DNA of 21,274 nt from Pirellulales bacterium (GCA_025924495.1 JAICIG010000083.1:1-21274), one strand, 5' to 3'. Counted from the first letter of the stretch, positions 1 to 9,038 are shown. The notes: generated from the letters alone by a model not told the origin. Numbers and translations are program-made.

Positions 1-9
1 ATTGTTTCT

Positions 10-134
<125 letters not shown>

Positions 135-148
135 CTTACGCGAAGCCA

Positions 149-838
149 ATGCCCAACCCCGCAGTCATCCTGTTATCCGGCGGCCTCGATTCGGCCACGA
201 CCGCGGCAATTTCGCGCGATCAGGGGCTTGAGCTGCATGCGCTGTCGGTCGACTACGGCCAGCGGCACCAGTTCGAGCTTGAGGCGGCCCGTCGCGTAGC
301 ATCGGCCATCGGAGTCAAGCAGCATCACGTAGTAAAGGTTGGGCTTGGGGAATTTGCCGCCAGTGCGCTGACCAGTTCGTTGCCAGTGCCCAAAGGCCGA
401 ACCGCCGATGCCATGTCGGCTGATATCCCGGTTACCTATGTCCCCGCTCGGAACACCGTGTTCTTATCGTTGGCGCTGGGGCTGGCCGAAACGATCGGCG
501 CAGCCGATTTGTTCATCGGCGTCAATGCGGTCGACTATAGCGGGTATCCCGACTGCCGCCCGGAATATATCGCGGCGTTCGAGCGCATGGCGAACCTCGC
601 CACCAAGGCGGGCGTCGAGGGGACGTTGAGGTTCGCCATCCATACGCCGCTGGTCAACTGGACGAAAGCCGAAATCATTCGCCGGGGAACGGACCTGGGC
701 GTCGATTACTCGCTCACGCACACTTGCTACGATCCTGGACCCGCAGGGCTGGCCTGCGGCCAATGCGACGCCTGCCAATTGCGCTTAAAAGGATTTGCCG
801 AGGCGGGGCTCGTCGATCCCCTGCCCTACGCCGCATGA
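149..838 (+). CDS. queC: 7-cyano-7-deazaguanine synthase QueC
   Basis: QueC converts 7-carboxy-7-deazaguanine to preQ0 using ATP and ammonia, in the cytosolic route to queuosine and other 7-deazaguanines. The 229-residue product has the usual length. It opens with the PP-loop ATP-binding motif SGGLDSATT near residues 10-18, contains the VDYGQRHQ segment, and ends with the zinc-binding cysteine cluster HTCYDPGP...[10 protein letters not shown] near residues 190-213. The ATG lies 14 bases after the heptamer repeat and has no clear Shine-Dalgarno sequence. Its stop overlaps the queE start (ATGA), so the two are coupled. queD and queF are not seen beside it. Confidence 0.96.
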   Translation: MPNPAVILLSGGLDSATTAAISRDQGLELHALSVDYGQRHQFELEAARRVASAIGVKQHHVVKVGLGEFAASALTSSLPVPKGRTADAMSADIPVTYVPARNTVFLSLALGLAETIGAADLFIGVNAVDYSGYPDCRPEYIAAFERMANLATKAGVEGTLRFAIHTPLVNWTKAEIIRRGTDLGVDYSLTHTCYDPGPAGLACGQCDACQLRLKGFAEAGLVDPLPYAA

Positions 839-1521
839 AAGTCGCTGAAATCTACCTATCGATCCAGGGCGAAGGGCTGCTCACAGGCGCCGAAAGCGTG
901 TTTGTACGCGCCAGCGGCTGCAACTTGCGCTGCTGGTTTTGCGACACCCCTTTCGCCTCGTGGTCGCCCGAAGGGGAGGATCTTTCCGTGGCAGAAATCC
1001 TCGACCAGATCGACCAGTACGAGTGCGATCACGTCGTGCTGACGGGGGGCGAGCCGATGCTGTTCGCAGAGCTTGTCCCGCTCGCCGCCGCCTTGCGCCA
1101 GCAGGGAATGCACGTGACGATCGAGACGGCAGGCACCTTGGACCTGCCGGTTGAGTGCGACCTGATGTCGATCAGCCCGAAGCTCTCGAATTCAACCCCT
1201 GCGGCCCGGCTGAATCCTCGCTGGAGTCGCCGTCATGAGCAGACCCGCCATGCCCCGCAAGTGATACGTCGACTGGTCCGCGACTATGCCTATCAATTAA
1301 AGTTCGTGGTCGATCGTCCATGCGATTGCGACGAGGTCGAGCAGTATCTTAGGGCACTTGGGGAAGTCGACCGCTCGCGCGTGCTGCTCATGCCGCAAGG
1401 GACCGACCCGCAGGAATTGGCCCGCCAATCCGGCTGGCTCAAGCCGTTCTGCGACCGCGCTGGGCTGCGATTCTGCCCGCGGCGGCAGATCGAGTGGTTC
1501 GGGCTGGTGCGGGGCACCTGA
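835..1521 (+). CDS. queE: 7-carboxy-7-deazaguanine synthase QueE (radical SAM)
   Basis: QueE is a radical SAM enzyme that turns 6-carboxytetrahydropterin into 7-carboxy-7-deazaguanine, the step before QueC. The start chosen is the ATG at 835, which overlaps the queC stop as ATGA. An in-frame start further upstream at 724 would run deep into queC and is rejected. The 228-residue product has the compact QueE cysteine motif [11 protein letters not shown] (C29, C33, C36) for the 4Fe-4S cluster. It also has the IQGEG substrate motif near residues 10-14, TGGEP (70-74) for SAM binding and SPKLS near 150. The length is typical. It is translated with queC, and a strong terminator lies about 80 bases downstream. 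Confidence 0.96.
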   Translation: MKVAEIYLSIQGEGLLTGAESVFVRASGCNLRCWFCDTPFASWSPEGEDLSVAEILDQIDQYECDHVVLTGGEPMLFAELVPLAAALRQQGMHVTIETAGTLDLPVECDLMSISPKLSNSTPAARLNPRWSRRHEQTRHAPQVIRRLVRDYAYQLKFVVDRPCDCDEVEQYLRALGEVDRSRVLLMPQGTDPQELARQSGWLKPFCDRAGLRFCPRRQIEWFGLVRGT

Positions 1522-1595
1522 CGGCACGGCAGGGCCCCTGGCCCGGTTCCGCGGGCTGCGGACCGATCGACCAGATTCGGGCCAAAGATCACCGC

Positions 1596-1648
1596 AAAAA
1601 CGAGCCGCCCCGAGTGTGGCGGACCGGGCCGTGGGCGGGCCGTTTTTT
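1596..1648. terminator. Rho-independent terminator after queCE
   Basis: The left arm CGAGCCGCCC (1601-1610) pairs with GGGCGGGCCG (1633-1642), with two internal mismatches. Six Ts follow (1643-1648). Five As (1596-1600) precede the left arm and can pair with the T tract, so the structure could work in both directions. A smaller nested hairpin, CCGCC with GGCGG, is also possible. It closes the queC-queE unit. Confidence 0.75.
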
Positions 1649-1650
1649 CT

Positions 1651-1679
1651 TTGACAGCACTTAGCCGCCTGTTTAGACT
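1651..1679 (+). promoter_or_regulatory. Sigma70-like promoter
   Basis: A perfect -35 box TTGACA (1651-1656) is followed by a 17-base spacer and TAGACT (1674-1679), a 4/6 match to TATAAT. It starts just after the queE terminator and points to the coiled-coil gene at 1871. Transcription would begin near 1686 and leave a leader of about 185 bases. The rest of the 349-base gap (1522-1870) shows no gene. Confidence 0.6.
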
Positions 1680-1870
1680 CAACTTAGGTCGTTTGATCTG
1701 CAAGGTTTATCAATTCTGTCCGCAGCTTCCGCTCGACGGTCGCTGCGGAATTCTGTTCGGAACCGAGTTCGAGTCGAAGTAATCGGGCCAGGGCGCCTGA
1801 TGTCTCAAATGGTCGTTCGGCAGCGATCGCCAACGTGCGAGCAAGCCGAGGCCGCCAAGGGAGTTGAAGC

Positions 1871-3313
1871 ATGGCCAGTAGCGAAAATCAAGGTTTGCAA
1901 ATCGCACTCATCATCTTCGTGATGTTGACGATCATTCTGAGCGTGACGACATTCGTCTTTTTCCGTTCCTATGAGGATGCCGATCTGCGTGCGCGGGCCG
2001 ATTCCGACAAAGCTGCCAAGGCTGACACCGCCGCTCGCGCCATCCAGGACGAAGCCAACTCCTTGAAAAAGATGATGGGCGTGGGCGAGCAGGCCAAGTT
2101 GCCGGAGATCCAGGCGAGCTTTGCCGAAGATATCAAGAGCTACATGGCCGGCATCGCTGACGAAAAGAAGTTCTACCGTCAGGCTTTGGAATACACGTAC
2201 AACACATTGCACGAAAAGGAGCAGGAACTTGCCGCCGCTCGTGTGGACATCCAGAAGGTGACGGATGAGCGAGCCGCAATTGAGCAGGCCAAGCAGGCTC
2301 AGGTGGCGGCGGCGGAAGCTAAGCAGCAGCAAGCCGAAGAAGCGTTGAAAGAAGCCAACAAGATCTTCCAGGACGAGCGAGCCAAGAAGAACCAGGAACT
2401 CGATACCCTGAAGGCCGAGCTCGACAAGAAAAACCAGGAGATGACGGAACTCGCCGAGACGAAGAAAAAAGAAATCGACGCGCTGACCGGCGAGCGCAAC
2501 AAACTGGTCGGCACGAACAAATTCTTGAACGAGCGCATCACCGAAATCGACCCGACCAGCGGATTTGAAGTTCCCGATGGCAAGATTCTATGGGTCAATC
2601 AGAAGGCGCGTTCGGTCTGGATCAATGTCGGTCAGGCCGATGGTTTGCAGCGTCAGGTGACGTTCAGCGTCGTCGGCAGCGACGATGAAGTCGGGGGCGA
2701 TCAAAAGACCAAGGGGCGCATCGAAGTGACGGAGATCCTGGGGCCGCACTTTGCCGAAGCCCGCATTCTCGATGACGAGTTGTACAATCCGATCGTGCAG
2801 GATGACAAAATCTTCACGCCGCTGTGGCAGCCAGGTCGCACCGAGAGTTTCGCCATCGTGGGCGGCTTCGATTTGGATGGCGACGGCGAGGACGACCGCG
2901 AGATGATTCGCGACCTGATCCGCATGGCGGGCGGACGGATCGATGCCGAGGTCACACAGCAAGGCAAACAGACGGGCAACGTAACCGTCAACACGCGTTA
3001 TCTGATCAAGGGAACGCCGCCCGAAGACAAGACCGCGCTGGAAGGCGCGTTCACCAACATTCAGAAGGAGGCGGAACGCCTCGGCGTGCGCGTGCTGACG
3101 GTCGACAAGTTCCTGGATCACGTCGGCTGGAAGAATCCAAAGCAAGTGCTTCGCTTCGGCCGCCGAGGCAATGCCGAGGATGTCCCGCCGGAGCAGCCGG
3201 ATGGCGGACGCCGGACGGCGACGGGCAAGGTCTCGGATGTCTTCCGTACTCGCCGCCCGCCTGGTCGCAGCGGCTCGGGATTGCCTGCCGCAACGAAGAA
3301 GAGCGCGTATTAA
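1871..3313 (+). CDS. Membrane-anchored coiled-coil protein with BRCT-like C-terminal region
   Basis: I do not recognise a named family. The 480-residue protein has one N-terminal membrane helix (about residues 10-31). A long charged helical region follows (about 33-235), rich in Ala, Glu, Lys and Gln, and looks like a coiled coil. A beta-rich segment around 245-275 (GKILWVNQKARSVWINVG) comes next. Around 330-385 the segment IVGGF...IRDLIRMAGGRIDAEV...YLIKG resembles a BRCT fold by eye. The tail is basic and Pro/Gly/Arg-rich. The start has a good ribosome site, AAGGGAG (1857-1863), 7 bases upstream. It is likely monocistronic behind the promoter at 1651. A structural role at the cell envelope is inference. 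Confidence 0.85.
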   Translation: MASSENQGLQIALIIFVMLTIILSVTTFVFFRSYEDADLRARADSDKAAKADTAARAIQDEANSLKKMMGVGEQAKLPEIQASFAEDIKSYMAGIADEKKFYRQALEYTYNTLHEKEQELAAARVDIQKVTDERAAIEQAKQAQVAAAEAKQQQAEEALKEANKIFQDERAKKNQELDTLKAELDKKNQEMTELAETKKKEIDALTGERNKLVGTNKFLNERITEIDPTSGFEVPDGKILWVNQKARSVWINVGQADGLQRQVTFSVVGSDDEVGGDQKTKGRIEVTEILGPHFAEARILDDELYNPIVQDDKIFTPLWQPGRTESFAIVGGFDLDGDGEDDREMIRDLIRMAGGRIDAEVTQQGKQTGNVTVNTRYLIKGTPPEDKTALEGAFTNIQKEAERLGVRVLTVDKFLDHVGWKNPKQVLRFGRRGNAEDVPPEQPDGGRRTATGKVSDVFRTRRPPGRSGSGLPAATKKSAY

Positions 3314-3349
3314 CGCCCGCGCTGGTCAGGCGCCAGACGTTGTTGACCT

Positions 3350-3373
3350 GAGCCGCTACACTTCTTGCGGCTC
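3350..3373. terminator. Hairpin between convergent genes
   Basis: A perfect 7-bp inverted repeat GAGCCGC / GCGGCTC (3350-3356 and 3367-3373) encloses a 10-base loop. It overlaps the 3' end of the minus-strand gene and lies 36 bases after the plus-strand gene. There is no T tract on either strand, so termination is only a guess. Confidence 0.4.
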
Positions 3374-3886
3374 GGCGATTGTTTCGCCGGCTTCAATGCC
3401 GGCGGCGCTGGCCTGAGCGGTTTCTAGAGGCGCGTGGCGGGCCGGCTCGACGGGTTCGATTCGCTGGACAAACAACCGCTCGCGCAACGCCCGCAGGCGG
3501 CCGGCATGTTCTCGCAGACTTGGCGCCAGGTCTTCGGTGTCCAACAAGTTTGGATCGAGGAACAAAGCCGCCGGGTGCTCGACCCGACGGAACTTTGCCA
3601 GCCGGGCGAGTAGCTGGCGTTGATGCCGATCTAGCCGATGGGCTTCGCATAGCGATTTGAACAGCAAGCGCGGGCTGTTGTAGCTGCCTGGTTTCTCCTG
3701 CCGCTTGGCAAGTCGGGACAACAGCCAGATCAAAACCAGGAAGCCCAAAATGAGGGCGATGCTCGTCAGAACGCGATGCGTATCGGGCGCGGCGGGATTG
3801 GCCGGGAAGCCCCGCGCCAGGTTCCGCAGCACGTCGGTCTGGTCGGCCAGCAGGCCGCCGCTGATCGATAGCAATAGGTTATCCAT
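3356..3886 (-). CDS. Small single-pass membrane protein
   Basis: The family is not recognised. From the ATG at 3886 the product has 176 residues. It starts with a short hydrophobic stretch, followed by one clear membrane helix (about residues 39-57). A helical, Arg/Leu-rich C-terminal half contains the segment SLCEAHRLDRHQRQLLARLA. The start is chosen because AGGA lies at the right distance upstream and the ATG overlaps the end of the HEAT-repeat gene by 8 bases (ATGGATAA). A longer frame reaches back to 3958 but would overlap that gene for no reason. The overlap implies translational coupling and a shared task with the HEAT protein. Function unknown. Confidence 0.75.
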   Translation of the reverse strand: MDNLLLSISGGLLADQTDVLRNLARGFPANPAAPDTHRVLTSIALILGFLVLIWLLSRLAKRQEKPGSYNSPRLLFKSLCEAHRLDRHQRQLLARLAKFRRVEHPAALFLDPNLLDTEDLAPSLREHAGRLRALRERLFVQRIEPVEPARHAPLETAQASAAGIEAGETIAEPQEV

Positions 3887-5570
3887 GGGGCAGTTCCTGT
3901 CGCTGCGCCCCATCGACCAGCAGGGCAATTCCTGGCGAATCGTGGGCGATCTTTTCAAGGCTGGCGGCCGCCGCCTCGCGCACTGTCAGGCTCCGGTCAT
4001 GCTTAGCATCGGACAACGCGGCATAGGCTTCCAACGACTTCACTTGGCCTAGGGCGCGGGCGGCTTCGACGCGCACCAGGTGGTCTTCGTCAATGAGCAG
4101 CCGCAGGACCGAATCTTGCAGTTCCGCCACCGCCTCGATGGCCGAGGCCATTTGCAACGCCCGGATCCGGCGCCGACGCGACAGCGAATGCGTTTCCTCT
4201 TCCAACAAGGGAATGGTCGAAGGGTCGATCTTGCGAACAAGCTTTCCCGTCGTGCTGCGCACTTCTTCATCGAGCATGTCGAAAGAAGCCAGAAACCGCG
4301 GAAAGCGGAACTCCGACAAGCTCTCGCGAGCGGCTGCCTGAACCGCCGCCGACGGGCTCGCCAGCATGTCGAGCAGGATCGAGATGGCGCCCGGGATGCC
4401 TCGATCTCGGAGCTGCCGAATGGCGCGGGCCTGGACCTCGTCGTCATCGTCCAAAAGCGCCTTGAGCGCTAACTGATTGGCCTCGACGCCGTGGAACTCG
4501 GCCAACGCCATCGCGGCAGCTCGCCGGCCGGCCGACTTGCCCTGCACGATCAGGTAAGCAATCGTTTGGAACGCCTCCAGGCGGTTCATGGAAGACGCCA
4601 TGACCAGTTGCACCAGCGCTTGCTGCTTGCCGTCATCCAGGCGATCGATCAGCGGGCGGGGATTATGCAGCCATGTGACATTGCCGATGCGGGTCAGGTT
4701 GTGTTGGATGAAGGTCGACGGCTCCCGGCCAATCCGGTCAAGCAACAGCTCGATGAATTCGAAATCTGAGCGATGCGCGATTAAGGCCAGAACAGCGGAA
4801 GGCGCGTGGGGATCCTCGAGAAAATCGAGTACTAATCGCCGCGCGCCGCAGCGCGGGCTGTGCGTCAAGGCGTCGATGACCGTCAGGTAGCGGCTGTCGA
4901 GCGGGTCGAGCAGGATCTGCTTGAGCGTCGCGTTATCGTGCGCGGCCAGGGTCAAGAAGGCCTCAATGACCTCCAGACGCCGATGCCGAGTGAAGCGGCG
5001 GACCGATTCCTCCAGGCAATTCGTCATCCGCTGGCGCAACAAGTCGGGATCACGCACTGCCTGCGATGGTTTTCCGCTCGTCAGCTCCGCGTAGAACAAG
5101 TCCACGAGTTCCAGCGCGGTCTTGGCCGCCAGAGCCGCGTTCGGGTTTGCTTCGTCTTCCAGCGCGTTGATCAGTGCCGGCAGTAAATCGTATTCCCGAA
5201 GCCAAAGAATGGCCTGGCAGCCATTGGCGGCCAGTTGGGGCGAAACGTCGAGGACCGCATGGCGCAGCGCGTGCGACATGCTGGTTCGGTGCTCTTCGAT
5301 AATCGCTTTCCAACGATCGTCGATCAGATGCAGGCGGCGCAGAATTTCATTTTGGCCGACCAGGCTGCGACGGCGCAAGAGCGCATGCAAGGCCCCTTCC
5401 TGGATGGCTCGATCAGGCGAGTCGAGCGCCGGAATCAGCACCTGCACGGCAGCCTGATTCTCCGTTCGCGCGAGATAGTCGAAGGTGGTTGCAAGTCCCT
5501 CGCTGACCGGCACAAAATGCTCCCGGGAAGTTTCATGAGAACGCGCCCTCTTCATCGGAGAATCGGCCAC
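3879..5570 (-). CDS. HEAT-repeat protein
   Basis: The 563-residue protein consists of helical repeats with HEAT/Armadillo character. Examples are ALDSPDRAIQEGALHALLRR near residue 50, ALLDDDDEVQARAIRQLRDRG in the middle and LIDEDHLVRVEAARALGQV near the C-terminus. Such proteins usually act as scaffolds for protein-protein contacts. No signal peptide or membrane helix is visible, so a cytosolic location is likely. The frame opens with GTG at 5570; an ATG five codons later (5555) is an equally possible start, and neither has a strong ribosome site. It is followed by the coupled membrane protein gene, which it may contact. Related multi-HEAT proteins are common in planctomycetes. Confidence 0.85.
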   Translation of the reverse strand: MADSPMKRARSHETSREHFVPVSEGLATTFDYLARTENQAAVQVLIPALDSPDRAIQEGALHALLRRRSLVGQNEILRRLHLIDDRWKAIIEEHRTSMSHALRHAVLDVSPQLAANGCQAILWLREYDLLPALINALEDEANPNAALAAKTALELVDLFYAELTSGKPSQAVRDPDLLRQRMTNCLEESVRRFTRHRRLEVIEAFLTLAAHDNATLKQILLDPLDSRYLTVIDALTHSPRCGARRLVLDFLEDPHAPSAVLALIAHRSDFEFIELLLDRIGREPSTFIQHNLTRIGNVTWLHNPRPLIDRLDDGKQQALVQLVMASSMNRLEAFQTIAYLIVQGKSAGRRAAAMALAEFHGVEANQLALKALLDDDDEVQARAIRQLRDRGIPGAISILLDMLASPSAAVQAAARESLSEFRFPRFLASFDMLDEEVRSTTGKLVRKIDPSTIPLLEEETHSLSRRRRIRALQMASAIEAVAELQDSVLRLLIDEDHLVRVEAARALGQVKSLEAYAALSDAKHDRSLTVREAAAASLEKIAHDSPGIALLVDGAQRQELPHG

Positions 5571-5799
5571 TTTGCCCCAAAAGTAGATAGCCGGCTGCTG
5601 AACTCTAGCGTTTTTTTACAAATGTCCCGAGAAAACCCGAGCGACTTGATTTCCCCCTTTCTTCCGTTCAAACTGGACCTGGCTGGAATCTGGCGATAAG
5701 CGTGCCGGCTGTAGAGGTTATGGCAGTCAGCCGTTTGCAGCGCCGCCTGACTTTCCCCCCGCCCGTTGCCGCCTGCCGCTGGAGCCGCGAAGAACGATC

Positions 5800-6069
5800 A
5801 TGCCGATTCCGCTGGATGCACCCGAAGTCCTGAACCGTGAGTTTCTGGAGGTACGCGCCAAGATTCTGGAGATCGCCGCATCGCTGGACCGCTTGGATCG
5901 TGCCTCTGGCTCGGTGGCGGGCGATTTACGGATGGATCGCATTCGCCAGGGCCTGGAGATTTTGACCGGTTCGCGGTCCGATCGGGCGGAGCAAGTACAA
6001 GTGATCTTTTCGTTGCCTTACCAGGCAGGCTGGCAACAACAGTTTCAACTCGACGAGCGCAGGGAATAG
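5800..6069 (+). CDS. Small hypothetical protein upstream of eboB
   Basis: The 89-residue protein is not recognised. It is mainly helical and charged in the first two thirds (LEVRAKILEIAASLDRLDRA) and ends with a Gln/Tyr-rich tail. It has no signal peptide and no cysteine. The stop lies 5 bases before the GTG start of the EboB-type gene, which suggests one transcript and tight coupling. It is far too short for EboA as I know that family, so I do not call it EboA. The upstream 229-base divergent gap (5571-5799) should hold promoters for this gene and for the HEAT gene, but no convincing -35/-10 pair was found. Confidence 0.7.
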   Translation: MPIPLDAPEVLNREFLEVRAKILEIAASLDRLDRASGSVAGDLRMDRIRQGLEILTGSRSDRAEQVQVIFSLPYQAGWQQQFQLDERRE

Positions 6070-6074
6070 CGGCC

Positions 6075-6911
6075 GTGTATTATATCGATCCCCATATCCA
6101 CATGGTCTCGCGAGTCACCGACGACTACGAGACGCTGGCCAAGATGGGCTGCGTGGCGATGAGCGAGCCGGCCTTTTGGGCGGGCTTCGATCGCGGCAGC
6201 GTCGACGGCTTCCGCGATTATTTCCGCCAATTGACCGAGTTCGAGCCAAAACGCGCCGGCTGGTATCGCGTGCAGCACTACACGTGGTTGTGTATCAACG
6301 CCAAGGAGGCCGAAAACGTCAGCCTCTCGCGCGAAGTGATCAAGATGATCCCCGAGTTTCTCGATCGGCCCGGCGTCTTGGGCATCGGCGAAATCGGGCT
6401 GAATAAGAACACTCGCAATGAATCGATTGTGTTCCTCGAGCACCTCGACCTGGCGATGAAGACCAATGAGCAGATCCTGATCCACACGCCGCATCTAGAG
6501 GACAAGCTCAAAGGGACGCGGATGATTCTGGACATGCTCTGTGGCGATCGCCGCATCGATCACAGCCGAGTGCTCGTCGATCATGTGGAAGAGCACACGA
6601 TCCGGCCTGTGCTGGACGAGGGCTTTTGGGCCGGAATGACGTTGTATCCGGTGAGCAAGTGCACGCCGCAGCGTGCGGTGGATATGGTCGAGATGTACGG
6701 CCCAGAGCGGTTGCTGGTCAACTCGGCCGGCGACTGGGGACCGTCGAAGCCGACGGCGGTGCCCGACTTCATTTTGGCCATGCGATTGCGCGGCCACCCC
6801 GAGTCGCTGATTCGCAAGATCGTCTATGAAAACCCGGTGGAGTTCTTCAGCCAAAGCCGCGGCTTTCATTTCACGCCGCCGGAAGTGGCGGAAACCATCG
6901 GCGAAAGATAA
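6075..6911 (+). CDS. eboB: EboB-type TatD-like metal-dependent hydrolase
   Basis: A TIM-barrel amidohydrolase of 278 residues whose motifs fit the EboB branch of the TatD-like family. The metal ligands expected for the superfamily are present: H7 and H9 in DPHIHM, E106 in GIGEIGLN, H137 in ILIHTPH, H170 in LVDHVEEHT and D220 in NSAGDWGPS. The segments EPAFWAGFDRGSVDGFRDYF and VNSAGDWG are, from memory, typical of EboB. In ebo clusters this gene is linked to export or trafficking of a prenylated or indole-type metabolite; the reaction is not established. The start is GTG with AGGGA upstream (6061-6065), somewhat distant. The other ebo-like genes lie from 17273 onward on the opposite strand. 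Confidence 0.85.
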   Translation: MYYIDPHIHMVSRVTDDYETLAKMGCVAMSEPAFWAGFDRGSVDGFRDYFRQLTEFEPKRAGWYRVQHYTWLCINAKEAENVSLSREVIKMIPEFLDRPGVLGIGEIGLNKNTRNESIVFLEHLDLAMKTNEQILIHTPHLEDKLKGTRMILDMLCGDRRIDHSRVLVDHVEEHTIRPVLDEGFWAGMTLYPVSKCTPQRAVDMVEMYGPERLLVNSAGDWGPSKPTAVPDFILAMRLRGHPESLIRKIVYENPVEFFSQSRGFHFTPPEVAETIGER

Positions 6912-7004
6912 TTGCGGCTAAGGCAGCCGTTCGTGCTGAATTCTGTTTTTTGCCGCGCAGCGCGCGGAACGTTTGCACACAAGCCGTCTGATTTGAGGTC
7001 ATCA

Positions 7005-8519
7005 ATGAGCCAACCGTCGGGAGTTACCACTGTGAGAACCTGGTTCGCTGTTTTTTTGCTGGCACTCGGGCTGGGAGCTCGAGGGCCCTCCTTCGCTCGC
7101 GCCGCTGACGACGAGGCCGGATTCAAGCCGATTTTCAATGGCAAGGACCTCGACGGCTGGGATGGCAATCCGAAGTTCTGGTCGGTGCAAGAAGGGGCCA
7201 TCACGGGCCGCACGACCGCCGAGAACCCGACGCAAGGCAACACATTCATCCTCTGGCGCCAGGGCGAATTGGACGATTTCGAGCTGCGCCTGCAATACAA
7301 GATCATCGGCGGCAACTCCGGCATTCAATACCGCAGCGCCGACATGGGCGACTGGGTCGTCGGCGGCTATCAGGGAGACTTCGAAGCGGGCGACGGCTAT
7401 TCCGGTATTCTTTACGACGAACGCGGCCGCGGCATCCTGGCCAAGCGCGGCGAGAAGACGGCGATCGGCGAGGACGGCAAGCCGCAGCTGACGGGCTCGC
7501 TCGGCGATGCCGCCGAATTGCAGAAGGTCATCAAAAAGGAAGACTGGAACGATTACACGATCATCGCCCAAGGCAACCATCTGCAACACTTCATCAATGG
7601 CAAGCAGACTGTCGATGTGGTGGACAACGACCCGAAAAACCGCGAGATGGCAGGCATTCTTGCGTTGCAACTGCATGCCGGTCCCCCGATGACGGTCCAA
7701 TTCCGGAAGATTCGGCTCAAGCGTCTCAAGCTCGAAGGCCGCAAGAAGATCGTAATGGTCGCGGGTCGCCAGAGTCACGGCCCCGGCGATCACGAATTCA
7801 ACGCGGGCGTGAAACTATTGCGAGGCTGCCTCGATAAGTTGCCGCAAGTGCAGGCCGCCGAGTATCACAACGGCTGGCCCAAAGATCCGACCGCGTTCGA
7901 CAATGCCGACACGATCATGCTGTATATGGACGGCGGCGGCGGGCACCCGCTGATTGAGCCCGACCATTTGCGGCACATGGGCGAACTGATGCATCAAGGC
8001 ATTGGCCTGGCCTGCGTGCACTACGCCGTCGAAGTGCCCAAGGATCGCGGCGGTCCGGAGCTGCTCGCCTGGATCGGCGGATACTATGAGACTGGTTTTT
8101 CGATCAATCCGCATTGGACGGCCGACTTCAAGCAATTGCCGGATCATGCGGTGACCAAGGGCGTGAAGCCGTTCTCGATCAACGATGAGTGGTACTTCAA
8201 CATTCGCTTCCGCGAAGGCGCCATCACGCCGATCTTGACCGCGACTCCGCCCGACGATAAGCGCGGCACGCCGGCCGCGAAGGAACACCCGGGCCGGCCG
8301 GAGATCGTGGCCTGGACCACGGAGCGGCCCGATGGCGGCCGCGGCTTCGGCTTTACCGGCGGCCACTTTCACAAGAACTGGGGCAACGACGACTTCCGCA
8401 AGCTGGTGCTGAACGCATTGTTCTGGACCGCCAAGGCGGAGATTCCCAGCGGCGGCGTCCCTTCGACCGTGGCGCCGGAAGAGTTGGCGAAGAACCTGGA
8501 CGATAAAGGCAAGAAGTAA
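7005..8519 (+). CDS. Secreted DUF1080 (3-keto-disaccharide hydrolase-like) - ThuA-like fusion
   Basis: The 504-residue protein starts with a signal peptide (about residues 1-35, ending FARA-ADDE). The DUF1080 domain follows (about 38-240), a concanavalin-like fold with FKPIFNGKDLDGW, GNSGIQYRS, WNDYTIIAQGN and FRKIRLKRL. A ThuA-like, glutamine-amidotransferase-fold domain comes next (about 250-475), with IVMVAGRQSHGPGDHEF, LACVHYAVE and GFTGGHFHKNW. DUF1080 members include hydrolases of 3-keto-sugars and ThuA is linked to trehalose and keto-sugar use, so an exported role in glycoside breakdown is plausible. The ATG at 7005 is chosen because GAGG (6995-6998) lies 6 bases upstream. A further GTG at 7032 is possible. 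A strong terminator follows. Confidence 0.9.
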   Translation: MSQPSGVTTVRTWFAVFLLALGLGARGPSFARAADDEAGFKPIFNGKDLDGWDGNPKFWSVQEGAITGRTTAENPTQGNTFILWRQGELDDFELRLQYKIIGGNSGIQYRSADMGDWVVGGYQGDFEAGDGYSGILYDERGRGILAKRGEKTAIGEDGKPQLTGSLGDAAELQKVIKKEDWNDYTIIAQGNHLQHFINGKQTVDVVDNDPKNREMAGILALQLHAGPPMTVQFRKIRLKRLKLEGRKKIVMVAGRQSHGPGDHEFNAGVKLLRGCLDKLPQVQAAEYHNGWPKDPTAFDNADTIMLYMDGGGGHPLIEPDHLRHMGELMHQGIGLACVHYAVEVPKDRGGPELLAWIGGYYETGFSINPHWTADFKQLPDHAVTKGVKPFSINDEWYFNIRFREGAITPILTATPPDDKRGTPAAKEHPGRPEIVAWTTERPDGGRGFGFTGGHFHKNWGNDDFRKLVLNALFWTAKAEIPSGGVPSTVAPEELAKNLDDKGKK

Positions 8520-8529
8520 TCGCTCGCCG

Positions 8530-8550
8530 CCGGGCGCCTGCCGCGCCCGG
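8530..8550. repeat. 8-bp perfect hairpin after the DUF1080-ThuA gene
   Basis: CCGGGCGC (8530-8537) pairs perfectly with GCGCCCGG (8543-8550) around a 5-base loop. It starts 10 bases after the stop codon and has no T tract. It may protect the mRNA 3' end or help the terminator just downstream. Confidence 0.6.
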
Positions 8551-8588
8551 TCGAAACTGCGAAGTCAACCTGCAGGCGAACTTGAACC

Positions 8589-8629
8589 GCGGCGTGTCGG
8601 GAACTATTTCCCGGCCGCCGCTTTTTTTT
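8589..8629 (+). terminator. Strong rho-independent terminator
   Basis: The outer stem GCGGCG / CGCCGC (8589-8594, 8616-8621) and inner stem CGGGAA / TTCCCG (8598-8603, 8608-8613) are separated by a small internal loop. Eight Ts follow (8622-8629). It closes the unit ending with the DUF1080-ThuA gene and isolates it from the selenoprotein block. Confidence 0.9.
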
Positions 8630-9038
8630 GCGCGACGCCACGGCAAGATCGACTCACTTCCGTCGACTTGTTGCTTGACTTGGAGTTCCGTTTCGTCAGC
8701 TGTGGCGCGTTGTGAGGATTCTCGCAATTATGCACGAGCCGAGGAGCGACGGGCCGACGTAGGGCAGGCGCGCGGAAGGTATTGGTGGGCTGAGTTATTG
8801 AGATGCTTGTCGCGGGAAATCAGTCCCAAGACCGGCCGCTGCACCAAGCGATCTCGACCGACCACCACAGGCTGTATCGGCGTTTCCCTCGTCATAAAGC
8901 GCCCGCCACCCTGCGGTTCGACAAAACCGGCTTTGCAGTCCTCCTGGACAAGCAAGCAAAAAGATTGCATTTCCTTTTCGGCCCAACTACATTTGCTGAG
9001 TAGATAGCCACGTTGTACGACCTTCGGCTTTGGCGTCA
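8630..9038. other. Gene-poor stretch before the selenoprotein block
   Basis: About 409 bases hold no recognisable gene on either strand. The open frames here are composition artefacts with no motif and no ribosome site. A short hairpin CGGTT / AACCG (8914-8918, 8925-8929) is present, but not as part of a tRNA. The stretch probably contains the promoter of the downstream block, although I could not pick a convincing -35/-10 pair. Confidence 0.5.

Noticed and set aside
5235..5699. Plus-strand open frame of 154 codons opposite the HEAT gene
   Set aside because: It is antisense to a convincing HEAT-repeat protein and shows no family features.
6045..6494. Minus-strand open frame of 149 codons opposite eboB
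   Set aside because: It is the antisense shadow of a well-supported hydrolase gene.
8911..8932. Possible tRNA T-arm around GGTTCGA
   Set aside because: The surrounding sequence lacks acceptor, D and anticodon stems; only a 5-bp hairpin is present.
8582..9007. Plus-strand open frame of 141 codons after the terminator
   Set aside because: It starts inside the terminator hairpin, has no ribosome site and shows no recognisable domain.
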